DNA from: a virus
Length of the DNA stretch: 32,475 nt
IMG/VR virus record: IMGVR_UViG_3300010354_000022
Coordinates: 1-32,475 of that record
Reading direction: 5' to 3' (one strand)
Part shown: in pieces, positions 26,958-32,475 of the stretch
Layout of the letters: each line of letters opens with the position of its first letter
How positions within the stretch are numbered: the first letter of the stretch is position 1
The notes under the pieces: generated by a model
What the model was told of the DNA's origin: nothing
What the model saw: only the letters and a program-made list of their open reading frames with translations
Databases searched by the model: none
Program-made: the position numbers and the translations under genes

Positions 26958-26986
26958 ATTATATATTATTTTGTCCTAACGGTCAA
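26958..26986 (-). promoter_or_regulatory. Promoter of RNA C
   Basis: Minus-strand TTGACC (26981-26986), 17-bp spacer, TATAAT (26958-26963). An 11-bp inverted repeat TTATATATTAT/ATAATATATAA (26959-26969 and 26988-26998) brackets it: one arm overlaps the -10 box, the other is an AT-rich stretch upstream of -35 that may act as an UP element or operator. Confidence 0.8.
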
Positions 26987-27020
26987 GATAATATATAAAA
27001 TTTACATTTATTTAATTATA

Positions 27021-27122
27021 CTATATACTTTCTATATTTTCAATATCTTCTAAAGATTGTAGTGGAGGTATAGGTTCTAGTTCAGTCCAATCAAAAGAAT
27101 TGATATATTCTTCTTTTGTCAT
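27021..27122 (-). CDS. 33-residue acidic microprotein
   Basis: A 33-codon frame, MTKEEYINSFDWTELEPIPP... ending ENIESI, starting in an ATGA overlap (27119-27122) with the upstream gene, so translation would be coupled. It is strongly acidic with alternating hydrophobics. It is the last translated unit of the leftward operon before RNA C. Proteins this short and acidic are sometimes DNA mimics or inhibitors, but nothing here shows that. The overlap is the main support for a real gene. Confidence 0.55.
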   Translation of the reverse strand: MTKEEYINSFDWTELEPIPPLQSLEDIENIESI

Positions 27123-27343
27123 ATACTTTTTATTTTATCAATATCTTCTTCTGTAAGTCTAGGTGTAAATAGTTTATTTATTTCATACCTTATAATAGCT
27201 AACTCTTCTTCTTCAAGTTTTCCCATAGCCCTAATTTTGTGGAGAATATGGTTAACTGTTTGGTCAAATGCACCCAATACACTAGCTCTTAATAAAACTT
27301 GCTTGCGCTTTTCTTCGTCTTCTATAAATTCTTTTTGAGTCAT
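27119..27343 (-). CDS. Small helical acidic hypothetical protein
   Basis: 74 residues with EFIEDEEKRKQVLLRASVLG, then FDQTVNHILHKIRAMGKLEE and a second helix. No metal site or membrane segment. It lies 1 bp after the previous gene and ends in an ATGA overlap with the microprotein gene. The start region AAGATAAAGTAGTATG is duplicated in front of the neighbouring gene (27599). Function unknown. Confidence 0.7.
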   Translation of the reverse strand: MTQKEFIEDEEKRKQVLLRASVLGAFDQTVNHILHKIRAMGKLEEEELAIIRYEINKLFTPRLTEEDIDKIKSI

Positions 27344-27377
27344 ACTACTTTATCTTGTACCCTTTATTCATTGCATA
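27341..27377. repeat. 37-bp imperfect direct repeat, copy 1
   Basis: Matches 27597-27633 with about two mismatches. It covers the last ten codons of one gene (Y-A-M-N-K-G-Y-K-I-K), its stop and the ATG of the next gene. Confidence 0.85.
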
Positions 27378-27599
27378 GCTTTTAATTATATTTTCTTTAG
27401 GGATAACAATTATTCCTCTATAGTCTTCTGGTGCAGAACCACTCATACTATCTTGAGCCAAAACAATTTGTGTATCTGTCTCACTTAATAAAAATCCAAC
27501 AGTTTTAATAACTACAACTTCAAATTCATAGTCTTTATGACACTGGTCTATATACCGATTAGAGTCTCTCCAAGCTATTAAAACAATATTATTTTCCAT
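27345..27599 (-). CDS. Hypothetical protein ending YAMNKGYKIK (copy 1)
   Basis: 84 residues. A beta-rich core (NIVLIAWRDSNRYIDQCHKD, then YEFEVVVIKTVGFLLSETDT and RGIIVIPKENIIKSY) suggests a small SH3-like barrel. The last ten residues are identical to those of the neighbouring 98-residue protein and are coded by a 37-bp direct repeat that includes the start of the following gene. The repeat points to gene duplication or to an exchangeable tail. Function unknown. Confidence 0.7.
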   Translation of the reverse strand: MENNIVLIAWRDSNRYIDQCHKDYEFEVVVIKTVGFLLSETDTQIVLAQDSMSGSAPEDYRGIIVIPKENIIKSYAMNKGYKIK

Positions 27600-27633
27600 A
27601 CTACTTTATCTTATATCCTTTATTCATTGCATA
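27597..27633. repeat. 37-bp imperfect direct repeat, copy 2
   Basis: Second copy of the 27341-27377 sequence, again spanning a gene end, stop and next ATG. The protein sequences upstream of the repeat are not obviously alike, so only the junction is conserved. Confidence 0.85.
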
Positions 27634-27897
27634 AGTTCTAAGATTGATATACTCATTTTTCTCATCTGCTACAAAAGTCCAATACCAATCAAAAAAGTCA
27701 TCTGCTTTTATCTGGTTGTCTACTACAAAAATTATATCTCTTAAATCTATATAATAATCACCTATACCACACACTCCAGACCTGTCTTCACCTATCCAAT
27801 ATACATTATCCTTGTCAAAAGGTTCATCCCAGATAAGTTGATAGAACTCTTTAGTATACTCGTCTACTATATGCTTAAATCGTGTTTTGAGTTTCAT
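27601..27897 (-). CDS. Hypothetical protein ending YAMNKGYKIK (copy 2)
   Basis: 98 residues from the ATG at 27897 (MKLKTRFKHIVDEY), one base after the endolysin stop; a longer frame to 27942 would overlap the endolysin gene by 44 bp and is rejected. The sequence is rich in D, W and Y (FDKDNVYWIGEDRSGVCGIG, then FDWYWTFVADEKNEYINLRT). It ends in the same ten residues as the downstream neighbour. No family is recognised. It belongs to the leftward operon after the lysis genes. Confidence 0.7.
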   Translation of the reverse strand: MKLKTRFKHIVDEYTKEFYQLIWDEPFDKDNVYWIGEDRSGVCGIGDYYIDLRDIIFVVDNQIKADDFFDWYWTFVADEKNEYINLRTYAMNKGYKIK

Positions 27898-27898
27898 A

Positions 27899-28636
27899 TT
27901 ATTTATTTTGTTCTTTAAGCCAACCTTGATAATCCCTTTCAACTGCTATTTTGAAAGCCTGTACACTTCTATATTGAGCCCACCATTTTACAAATCTACG
28001 AATATTCTTCCCGTTCCAGTTGTGATTACCATCTACATAACCGTATTTATGTGCTAGGAATAACACTGGATAGGCTTGAAGTATCTCATAATTTTCACAA
28101 ATTCTAGTCTCGAAGTCTTTTCCCTGATAATTAAATTCTTTTTCTAATTCTATATCTTCAGGACTTTGTGGTTTTGGTTGCTCTGGCATAGTAGTTGAAT
28201 AATTAAGTGATAATGGGTCAATGAAGTTATAAAACTGATTTATATTAGTTACAAGTCCTTTGAATACATCAAGATGTAAATGTGGTGCTGTACTTACACC
28301 AGTATTGCCTGTATAGCCTATAATTTGCCCTCTAACGACTACTTTGTTGCTAAGTGGAGTAAATCTACTCAAGTGCATATATCTCACGGATAAACCTCTA
28401 TTTGTGGTCAATCTGACCATATTCCCTGATTGTCTACCAGTGGAAGATTTAGTCACACCATCTGCAATAGCATATACTGGTTTTCCGACTGGAATAATAT
28501 AATCTTGACCTAAATGAGGTTGTCCAGTTAAATTACCAAATCCAGCTGGATATTTTTGACCGTGCTTAAATCCAATCCTGTGATTGTCTAATAATGGTGG
28601 GTGATATGTGTAATCTTTCCAATTTTGTAAACTCAT
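27899..28636 (-). CDS. M23-family peptidase endolysin with C-terminal domain
   Basis: 245 residues. The LytM/M23 zinc site is visible: His41 and Asp45 in GQPHLGQDYIIP, His88 in VRYMHLSRF, and His119-x-His121 in STAPHLHLDVFKG. It cleaves peptide cross-bridges of peptidoglycan. Residues about 150-245 form a separate region after a proline-rich linker (TTMPEQPKPQSPEDIELEKE), with FLAHKYGYVDGNHNWNGKNI and many aromatics, probably wall-binding. No signal peptide, so a holin is needed. It lies in the leftward lysis block; the lytic transglycosylase at 24 kb is a second wall enzyme. Confidence 0.92.
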   Translation of the reverse strand: MSLQNWKDYTYHPPLLDNHRIGFKHGQKYPAGFGNLTGQPHLGQDYIIPVGKPVYAIADGVTKSSTGRQSGNMVRLTTNRGLSVRYMHLSRFTPLSNKVVVRGQIIGYTGNTGVSTAPHLHLDVFKGLVTNINQFYNFIDPLSLNYSTTMPEQPKPQSPEDIELEKEFNYQGKDFETRICENYEILQAYPVLFLAHKYGYVDGNHNWNGKNIRRFVKWWAQYRSVQAFKIAVERDYQGWLKEQNK

Positions 28637-28637
28637 A

Positions 28638-29174
28638 TTATTTAATTATTAAAATTATTGATAAAATTATTGTAGTAAATAGAAAGAAAAAAGTAGTATA
28701 AGTAAATATTGTCGCTAATCTATAATAATTTGTTGACTTTATTCTTTTTGCTTCTTTGAGTTGACTTTCAAGCATTTTATCAAAAATGCCTGGAATTATT
28801 TCTTCAATGGTTTTAATTGTAAACTCGTAATAAAAATTTATATCATCTTTATATATTGGTTGATTTTTTGCCTTATTTAATAAATTGTTAGTTGTCTCAT
28901 TTACTAATTTATTAAGTAATTTTTTTCTTTTAATTACATATTTTTCAAAATCTGGAATAATGTCTTCTTCAGCTATTAACCACCTTCCAAAATGATATTG
29001 TTGTAAATTTTCTTTATTACCTTTTATATCAGATAACTCATAAAAAACTTTGCCATCTACATTAGTAATCCCACTAATATAAAAAATATAATTATGTTTT
29101 CTATCTATTTCTCTATTAAAATCAAAGTGCTTATCTCCAATATTGTACTTATGCTTTATACTTGTTGTATTCAT
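28638..29174 (-). CDS. Hypothetical protein with C-terminal membrane anchor
   Basis: 178 residues. The N-terminal half looks like a small beta domain (KYNIGDKHFDFNREIDRKHN, then GKVFYELSDIKGN and WLIAEEDIIPDFEKY), followed by helices and one C-terminal hydrophobic span (residues about 156-177, YTTFFFLFTTIILSIILIIK). Tail-anchored topology. It is 1 bp from the endolysin gene, so a lysis or envelope role is possible. The start has TTAAAAAACT-ATG. No family is recognised. Confidence 0.7.
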   Translation of the reverse strand: MNTTSIKHKYNIGDKHFDFNREIDRKHNYIFYISGITNVDGKVFYELSDIKGNKENLQQYHFGRWLIAEEDIIPDFEKYVIKRKKLLNKLVNETTNNLLNKAKNQPIYKDDINFYYEFTIKTIEEIIPGIFDKMLESQLKEAKRIKSTNYYRLATIFTYTTFFFLFTTIILSIILIIK

Positions 29175-29184
29175 AGTTTTTTAA

Positions 29185-29424
29185 TTATTCTTTTATAACA
29201 ACTTTGTCTTCATATACAAATATTTCAATTCCATCTTCTGTAATAGGATTGTGCCAATCGCTAACTTCTACATTTTTACAAATACAATATGTACCTCGAT
29301 AACCTTCTGTAAATACTTTCTCTCCTCCACATTTTTTACATAATGTTTCCCATTTTTTAGGCTTTTTCCAATCTTTTCCAAGTATAACTTTAGTATTTTT
29401 TGGGACTTTTACTTCTACACTCAT
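29185..29424 (-). CDS. Small zinc-ribbon-like protein
   Basis: 79 residues. CKKCGG and, about 13 residues on, YCICKN give a four-cysteine zinc-binding site at residues about 34-53, between a basic N-terminus (KVPKNTKVILGKDWKKPKKW) and a strand-rich acidic end (IEIFVYEDKVVIKE). A nucleic-acid or protein-binding ribbon is likely. It lies 2 bp from the DUF1064-like nuclease gene, suggesting related use. Specific role unknown. Confidence 0.7.
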   Translation of the reverse strand: MSVEVKVPKNTKVILGKDWKKPKKWETLCKKCGGEKVFTEGYRGTYCICKNVEVSDWHNPITEDGIEIFVYEDKVVIKE

Positions 29425-29426
29425 AG

Positions 29427-29771
29427 TTATGTCTCTATATGCTTATATTTATCCTGATACTTTTTTATAAATAATTTTCTCTTAATCTTATAGTCTGAAG
29501 TCTTAAAACCTTTGCAATCTTCAACTATTGTCTCACTACCTTCATTATACATAAAATCTCCAACATATTCAATAGCTCTCTCTTTCTTGCCTGTATGTAT
29601 ATTCATAAACCCTTCCTGAAGCAAGAATTTAGGCTGTAGAGACAAGTTTTTTATTTGACCACCCCTTTCTAGTAGTTTTAATTCCTGATACCTCTTAGCC
29701 TCACTTTTGCTATCAAAAGTAATCCCGTCTATTATAGTTTTTTTTGCTTTATATTTATTAGAATAAAACAT
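29427..29771 (-). CDS. DUF1064-like PD-(D/E)XK nuclease
   Basis: 114 residues. KYKAKKTIIDGITFDSKSEA and KRYQELKLLERGGQIKNLSL, then QPKFLL, are the DUF1064 pattern; the conserved E in SKSEAKRYQEL, the D in EYVGDFMY and the ED-x-K in IVEDCKG make the nuclease site. The family probably acts on branched or recombination intermediates during phage replication, in place of RusA-type resolvases. It sits in the late part of the leftward operon among small genes, away from the ERF recombinase. Confidence 0.88.
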   Translation of the reverse strand: MFYSNKYKAKKTIIDGITFDSKSEAKRYQELKLLERGGQIKNLSLQPKFLLQEGFMNIHTGKKERAIEYVGDFMYNEGSETIVEDCKGFKTSDYKIKRKLFIKKYQDKYKHIET

Positions 29772-29780
29772 AGAGTGAAG

Positions 29781-30074
29781 TTATATGTCTGGATAAACTT
29801 TTAATATCTTATTAAAATTTTTTCTAGTTTTTTTTATTAAATCCTCATAAGGTTTTTTGTCTGCTTTTGTTGTGACCTCTTTCCCACTCATATATAAATC
29901 ATATAATTTTTGTTCTTTAGGTAAATCAAATTCTTTTTGTTCTCCTATTAATTCTAAATGTTTATTTAATTCATTATCTTTTGCAATTTTATAAATAAAA
30001 CTTTCAAACTCTTTTTGAAGTTCTGGATTATTTATTACAAGTTTTAAGTGTATTTTATTTACAATTGATTTCAT
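29781..30074 (-). CDS. Hypothetical lysine-rich helical protein
   Basis: 97 residues, nearly all helical and charged (NPELQKEFESFIYKIAKDNE, then EQKEFDLPKEQKLYDLYMSG and KKPYEDLIKKTRKNFNKILK). Resembles small phage accessory or toxin-partner proteins only in composition. Its DNA is very AT-rich. It lies between the first gene of this segment (2-bp gap) and the nuclease gene. No family is recognised. Confidence 0.65.
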   Translation of the reverse strand: MKSIVNKIHLKLVINNPELQKEFESFIYKIAKDNELNKHLELIGEQKEFDLPKEQKLYDLYMSGKEVTTKADKKPYEDLIKKTRKNFNKILKVYPDI

Positions 30075-30076
30075 AT

Positions 30077-30313
30077 TTATTCGTCTAATTGTTTTATTTT
30101 TTCTAATAAACTATCTACATCTATTTGAAACTCTGATATTTTGCCAAAGTTTAATCTATGGTCTTTTATTTTTGTAATTGGAACAGCTAAATATATGCTT
30201 GAATTTTCTAATTTATCTGCATTTACCCCATTTTCCCAATCTAACTTTTTACTTATACTAATTTTAACAATTTTTTCATTTGGGTCGCATTGGAAAAATA
30301 TAGTTTTTTTCAT
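30077..30313 (-). CDS. Small hypothetical protein, first gene after promoter 30336-30364
   Basis: 78 residues, beta then helix (KTIFFQCDPNEKIVKISISK, then SSIYLAVPITKIKDHRLNFG and ISEFQIDVDSLLEKIKQL). The start has the motif CTAAAAACACTCT-ATG and lies about 25 bp beyond a strong leftward promoter. It heads the segment of small genes that leads to the endolysin and to RNA C. Function unknown. Confidence 0.7.
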   Translation of the reverse strand: MKKTIFFQCDPNEKIVKISISKKLDWENGVNADKLENSSIYLAVPITKIKDHRLNFGKISEFQIDVDSLLEKIKQLDE

Positions 30314-30335
30314 AGAGTGTTTTTAGCTTATACTT

Positions 30336-30364
30336 AATATACCATATTATTTACATTTTGTCAA
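30336..30364 (-). promoter_or_regulatory. Leftward sigma-70 promoter for the 30313-27021 segment
   Basis: Minus-strand TTGACA (30359-30364), 17-bp spacer, TATATT (30336-30341) with the extended TGG. It follows directly on the terminator 30370-30392, a clean transcription unit boundary. Confidence 0.85.
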
Positions 30365-30369
30365 TAAAC

Positions 30370-30392
30370 TAAAAAGCTCCTACAAAGGAGCT
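30370..30392 (-). terminator. Intrinsic terminator after RNA B
   Basis: Minus-strand AGCTCCT, a 4-base loop, AGGAGCT, then TTTT. A perfect 7-bp stem. It separates the lysis/fibre transcript and RNA B from the following promoter. Confidence 0.9.
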
Positions 30393-30412
30393 AATTAGCA
30401 AATATAAATATG

Positions 30413-30482
30413 AAAAAAAATAATATGTTGTAGTCGGATGAATGACTAGGCGATGATTAAAAGAACATATTCGTTTATCATC
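30413..30482 (-). ncRNA. Predicted ~70-110-nt RNA B
   Basis: A consensus promoter (30489-30517) is followed within 70 bases by a nested hairpin, outer AATATGTT/AACATATT (30422-30429 with 30464-30471) and inner TAGTC/GACTA (30431-30435 with 30444-30448), and then eight T on the minus strand. No start motif or frame of note lies inside. A second terminator at 30370-30392 would end any readthrough product. It may be a free small RNA or a leader of the next segment. Confidence 0.5.
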
Positions 30483-30488
30483 TGTTAT

Positions 30489-30517
30489 ATATTAACAAAT
30501 AGATTTTCTATTGTCAA
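30489..30517 (-). promoter_or_regulatory. Promoter of RNA B, overlapping a holin-candidate stop
   Basis: Minus-strand TTGACA (30512-30517), 17-bp spacer, TAATAT (30489-30494). The TGA stop of the coiled-coil holin candidate is the TGA of TTGACA. Confidence 0.75.
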
Positions 30518-30876
30518 ATTATATTAAAAAATCTTAATGCTATATCTACTACTACAGCTCCAATCAATGCCCACATTATTCTAGTAAAGTTATCAAAGCT
30601 CCTTTTCATAGAATTTACTTCAGCTGTCAAAGCATAAATTATCCCTTCGCTATTTCTATCTCCAAATAATTTACTGTCTAAAGCTTCTATAGTTTTTTGT
30701 ATGGTGCTAACCATTTCTTTTAGCAAACCTATATCATTATAATGCCCTCTCACCTGCATTGCTATATCTCTCAATACCCTTACCACAATATTAACCTTTT
30801 CCTCAGTGCTATGATCTTTAGGATTGTCTATAATCTGGTCTAGCCTCTCAATATGGTCTTTTCGTATATCATTCAT
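30514..30876 (-). CDS. XhlA-like coiled-coil membrane protein (holin-associated)
   Basis: 120 residues. A long amphipathic helix (residues about 45-95, GLLKEMVSTIQKTIEALDSK then ALTAEVNSMKRSFDNFTRIM) precedes one C-terminal membrane span (about 97-116, MWALIGAVVVDIALRFF). This is the layout of XhlA/haemolysin-type proteins that work with a holin. It overlaps the other holin candidate by 8 bp and follows the tail fibre, the usual lysis position. A fibre-associated chaperone is less likely. The TGA stop overlaps the next promoter. Confidence 0.65.
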   Translation of the reverse strand: MNDIRKDHIERLDQIIDNPKDHSTEEKVNIVVRVLRDIAMQVRGHYNDIGLLKEMVSTIQKTIEALDSKLFGDRNSEGIIYALTAEVNSMKRSFDNFTRIMWALIGAVVVDIALRFFNII

Positions 30877-31084
30877 ATTTCCACCAATAATGTAGTCTAT
30901 CTACTACAGACTTTACTATAGCTCCAATGATAAGCATTTCAAACTCTCCTAGTTCATTGTAACCATATTTAGCTAAAAGTGCCACTATAAGAGCAGTTCC
31001 ATACTTAATTATATCTGTGGTATCCTCTGGAATTATTATCACTCCATTTAGCCATTTTTTCCAGTTCCATTGATTGTTATTCAT
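30869..31084 (-). CDS. Small membrane protein, holin candidate
   Basis: 71 residues. Two hydrophobic stretches (about 27-38, YGTALIVALLAKYGY, and about 49-60, EMLIIGAIVKSVVDRL) could be short membrane helices with a turn, ended by a charged tail WWKYE. The N-terminus is tryptophan- and asparagine-rich. Position between tail fibre and the XhlA-like gene, before the endolysin segment, supports a holin. The hydrophobicity is moderate, so the call is tentative. Confidence 0.6.
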   Translation of the reverse strand: MNNNQWNWKKWLNGVIIIPEDTTDIIKYGTALIVALLAKYGYNELGEFEMLIIGAIVKSVVDRLHYWWKYE

Positions 31085-31094
31085 AATGTTGTTG

Positions 31095-32444
31095 TTATAA
31101 AATTGTTTCCCCCCATACTCCTAATCTAATGTTGGCAGTTAAATCTGACCATTGAACAGAACTAATATTTACTTGATTTTCAAAGTTAATTTGATTAGAC
31201 ACTGCATAAGCTGGACCTAATCCTTGAGTATTTAATGTCCCAGATGTTGCTACTATAAATCCTCCTATAAATTTACTATCTGAAGCACTAAGTGGAATTG
31301 AAGCTCTAAAAAACCCGCTCCAACTTCCTTTGTTAGTAATAGTAATATCTAAATTAAGATGTAAATTTATTCCTTTTATTTGATAAGCTTGTCTATTGTT
31401 TACCCCTGCATAAGTTCCAGCACTTCCACCACTCCCAGAAACTACTGATGTAAACCCTAACCACCTCGTCTCATAAATAGGCTCTTGTATAAGATTAGCA
31501 TTGGTAAATGTTGGTACAGACCAAGTGTGTCCAGCTCCAGCAGATAGGGTGGCAGCAAATCTTCCAACATTAACATAATTATCCCCAGCAGCTGCATTAG
31601 TTATTGTAGAGATTGCACAGTGTTTTTGATTTGTAGTTGTAGTGTTAAAATCAGAATAAAGACGAGCATAAGGTATACGGCTAAATCCTAAAGTTACACC
31701 ATCGGTTGCATTAAATCCCATATAGACAAAATAGTCTATTTCTCTAGTAGCTAATTCAACACTTCCAGAACTAAACCAATTTGTCCCAGCATTTCTAGTT
31801 AAAGATAGAGCAGAGGTAATTGGCCTTAAAACTCCACCTATCCACACAAATACAGGGTTAGTAGCAGTTGGAGCAACTACAGATGTTGGACTTGTACTTA
31901 CAGCTACAGTTAAATTATTAGAAGCTACACTAGGGATAATATATCCATTTATAAGCCCTTGATTTCTAGCTCCAGTGGGAACCATAAACATTATTCGCCT
32001 TGTATCTGTTATGTTGGCATTAGTGATTGTAGTGACACCAGCTCCGACAGCTACATTAGCTAGTTTATAATGTGAGGCAGGAGTAGCAGGGACAGCAGGA
32101 GAGCCAGACGGAGTTCCAGAGACTACTACAAGACTAGCTACACCAGTTGAAGCGTCAACTTTACAACAAACTATATCAATTCTAGCTTGAGCAGAAGCAG
32201 TTGGAATAGTGACAGTTTCAGTGCTATCTGAGTAAAACTCAAACATAGTGTCAGCAGTTGTACCAGTTCCATAAAAATAGGAAGTACCTGCAATCACTTG
32301 AACACTCATAGCTGGGACAGCAGATTGACTTACTTTTAAGCCATCATTAGCTACTCCCTCATTGATAAGGAAGTTTTTATTGAACCTTGATAAATCTTGT
32401 GCTGAGGTGGAGTAACCGTCTCTAAAACTTACATCTATTGCCAT
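31095..32444 (-). CDS. Tail fibre / receptor-binding protein
   Basis: 449 residues. The N-terminus (DVSFRDGYSTSAQDLSRFNK) and the following region with AQARIDIVCCKVDASTGVAS and ASHYKLANVAVGAGVTTITN are the common baseplate-attachment module of siphovirus fibres and upper baseplate proteins. Residues about 165-449 are a beta-rich, glycine/serine/threonine-rich part with no known motif, ending in SSVQWSDLTANIRLGVWGE, a plausible receptor-binding tip. It is the last structural gene, with the holin candidates following. Its DNA is the least AT-biased of the tail genes. The first 92 bases are duplicated at the left edge of the window. Confidence 0.82.
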   Translation of the reverse strand: MAIDVSFRDGYSTSAQDLSRFNKNFLINEGVANDGLKVSQSAVPAMSVQVIAGTSYFYGTGTTADTMFEFYSDSTETVTIPTASAQARIDIVCCKVDASTGVASLVVVSGTPSGSPAVPATPASHYKLANVAVGAGVTTITNANITDTRRIMFMVPTGARNQGLINGYIIPSVASNNLTVAVSTSPTSVVAPTATNPVFVWIGGVLRPITSALSLTRNAGTNWFSSGSVELATREIDYFVYMGFNATDGVTLGFSRIPYARLYSDFNTTTTNQKHCAISTITNAAAGDNYVNVGRFAATLSAGAGHTWSVPTFTNANLIQEPIYETRWLGFTSVVSGSGGSAGTYAGVNNRQAYQIKGINLHLNLDITITNKGSWSGFFRASIPLSASDSKFIGGFIVATSGTLNTQGLGPAYAVSNQINFENQVNISSVQWSDLTANIRLGVWGETIL

Positions 32445-32475
32445 ATAATTAACTTAATTGTTTTTAGTTTATCAT
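32353..32475. repeat. Direct repeat, right copy (genome closure)
   Basis: Exact copy of bases 1-123; see the left copy. It covers the tail-fibre start codon, its leader and part of the module-joint promoter, which is complete only at the left end. Confidence 0.95.

Noticed and set aside
1-32475. Alternative genetic code (UGA as Gly or Trp, as in some candidate-phylum bacteria)
   Set aside because: Genes read full length with the standard code, neighbours pack tightly at their UAA, UAG or UGA stops, and Trp is coded by TGG. UGA is merely rare.
1-32475. Lysogeny module, CRISPR array, transposon or rRNA
   Set aside because: No integrase, CI-like repressor, regularly spaced repeats, transposase or rRNA-like sequence could be recognised on either strand.
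1-32475. Bacteroidetes host, suggested by the lack of Shine-Dalgarno sequences
   Set aside because: The promoters are classical TTGACA/TATAAT with 16-17 bp spacing rather than the Bacteroidetes TTTG/TAnnTTTG type, so no host was assigned.

Overview
The window looks like one complete, circularly closed genome of a small tailed bacteriophage with siphovirus architecture. Bases 1-123 recur exactly at 32353-32475, so the unit genome is about 32,352 bp and the tail-fibre gene spans the artificial join. The DNA is AT-rich, roughly two thirds AT by eye. No integrase, CI-like repressor, CRISPR array or standard cloverleaf tRNA was recognised, so a strictly lytic life style is the simplest reading. 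The host is not identified. Promoters are ordinary sigma-70 type (TTGACA, 17 bp, TATAAT variants), which argues against a Bacteroidetes host. Genes almost never carry a Shine-Dalgarno sequence; many instead have the motif TAAAACACT directly before ATG.

Layout. Almost everything from 22073 down to 1, and on around the circle from 32444 down to 27021, is read leftward. In transcription order this gives: a DnaD/replisome-organiser-like replication gene; small unknown genes; a cluster with three glycosyltransferase-like proteins, a dCTP deaminase-like enzyme, a StrG-like 2OG-Fe(II) oxygenase and a methyltransferase-like protein; an HNH gene with its own promoter; a ParB-like plus Mom-like pair (DNA modification); small and large terminase; portal; a MuF minor capsid protein with a C-terminal HEVQH zincin-like domain; scaffold; major capsid; a fourth glycosyltransferase; head-tail connectors; tail tube; a G/GT frameshift pair; tape measure; baseplate proteins; tail fibre; holin candidates; an M23 endolysin; and small genes including a DUF1064-like nuclease.

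Two short rightward operons occupy 22.5-26.3 kb. The first carries a membrane peptide, a YopX-like protein, two tRNA-like RNA elements, a lytic transglycosylase and a holin-like peptide. The second carries an ERF-type recombinase and two helix-turn-helix proteins, one with a membrane anchor. A self-contained HNH gene follows.

The most notable content is RNA-level and regulatory. The control region 22073-22622 packs overlapping opposed promoters, two short promoter-to-terminator RNA units and a strong terminator directly in front of the first leftward gene. One predicted ~85-nt RNA (22402-22486) carries a 13-nt sequence perfectly complementary to the leader of the second rightward operon, with 10- and 9-nt matches to two other leaders. 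A ~166-nt structured RNA (26786-26951) has its own promoter and terminator. Six copies of an extended -10 promoter, AGTCTCATATG-n-TAnnnT, lie at the joints between structural modules. Two tandem tRNA-like elements are each clamped by the same 13-bp helix. All of these are predictions from sequence alone; no folding program, similarity search or expression data was used.
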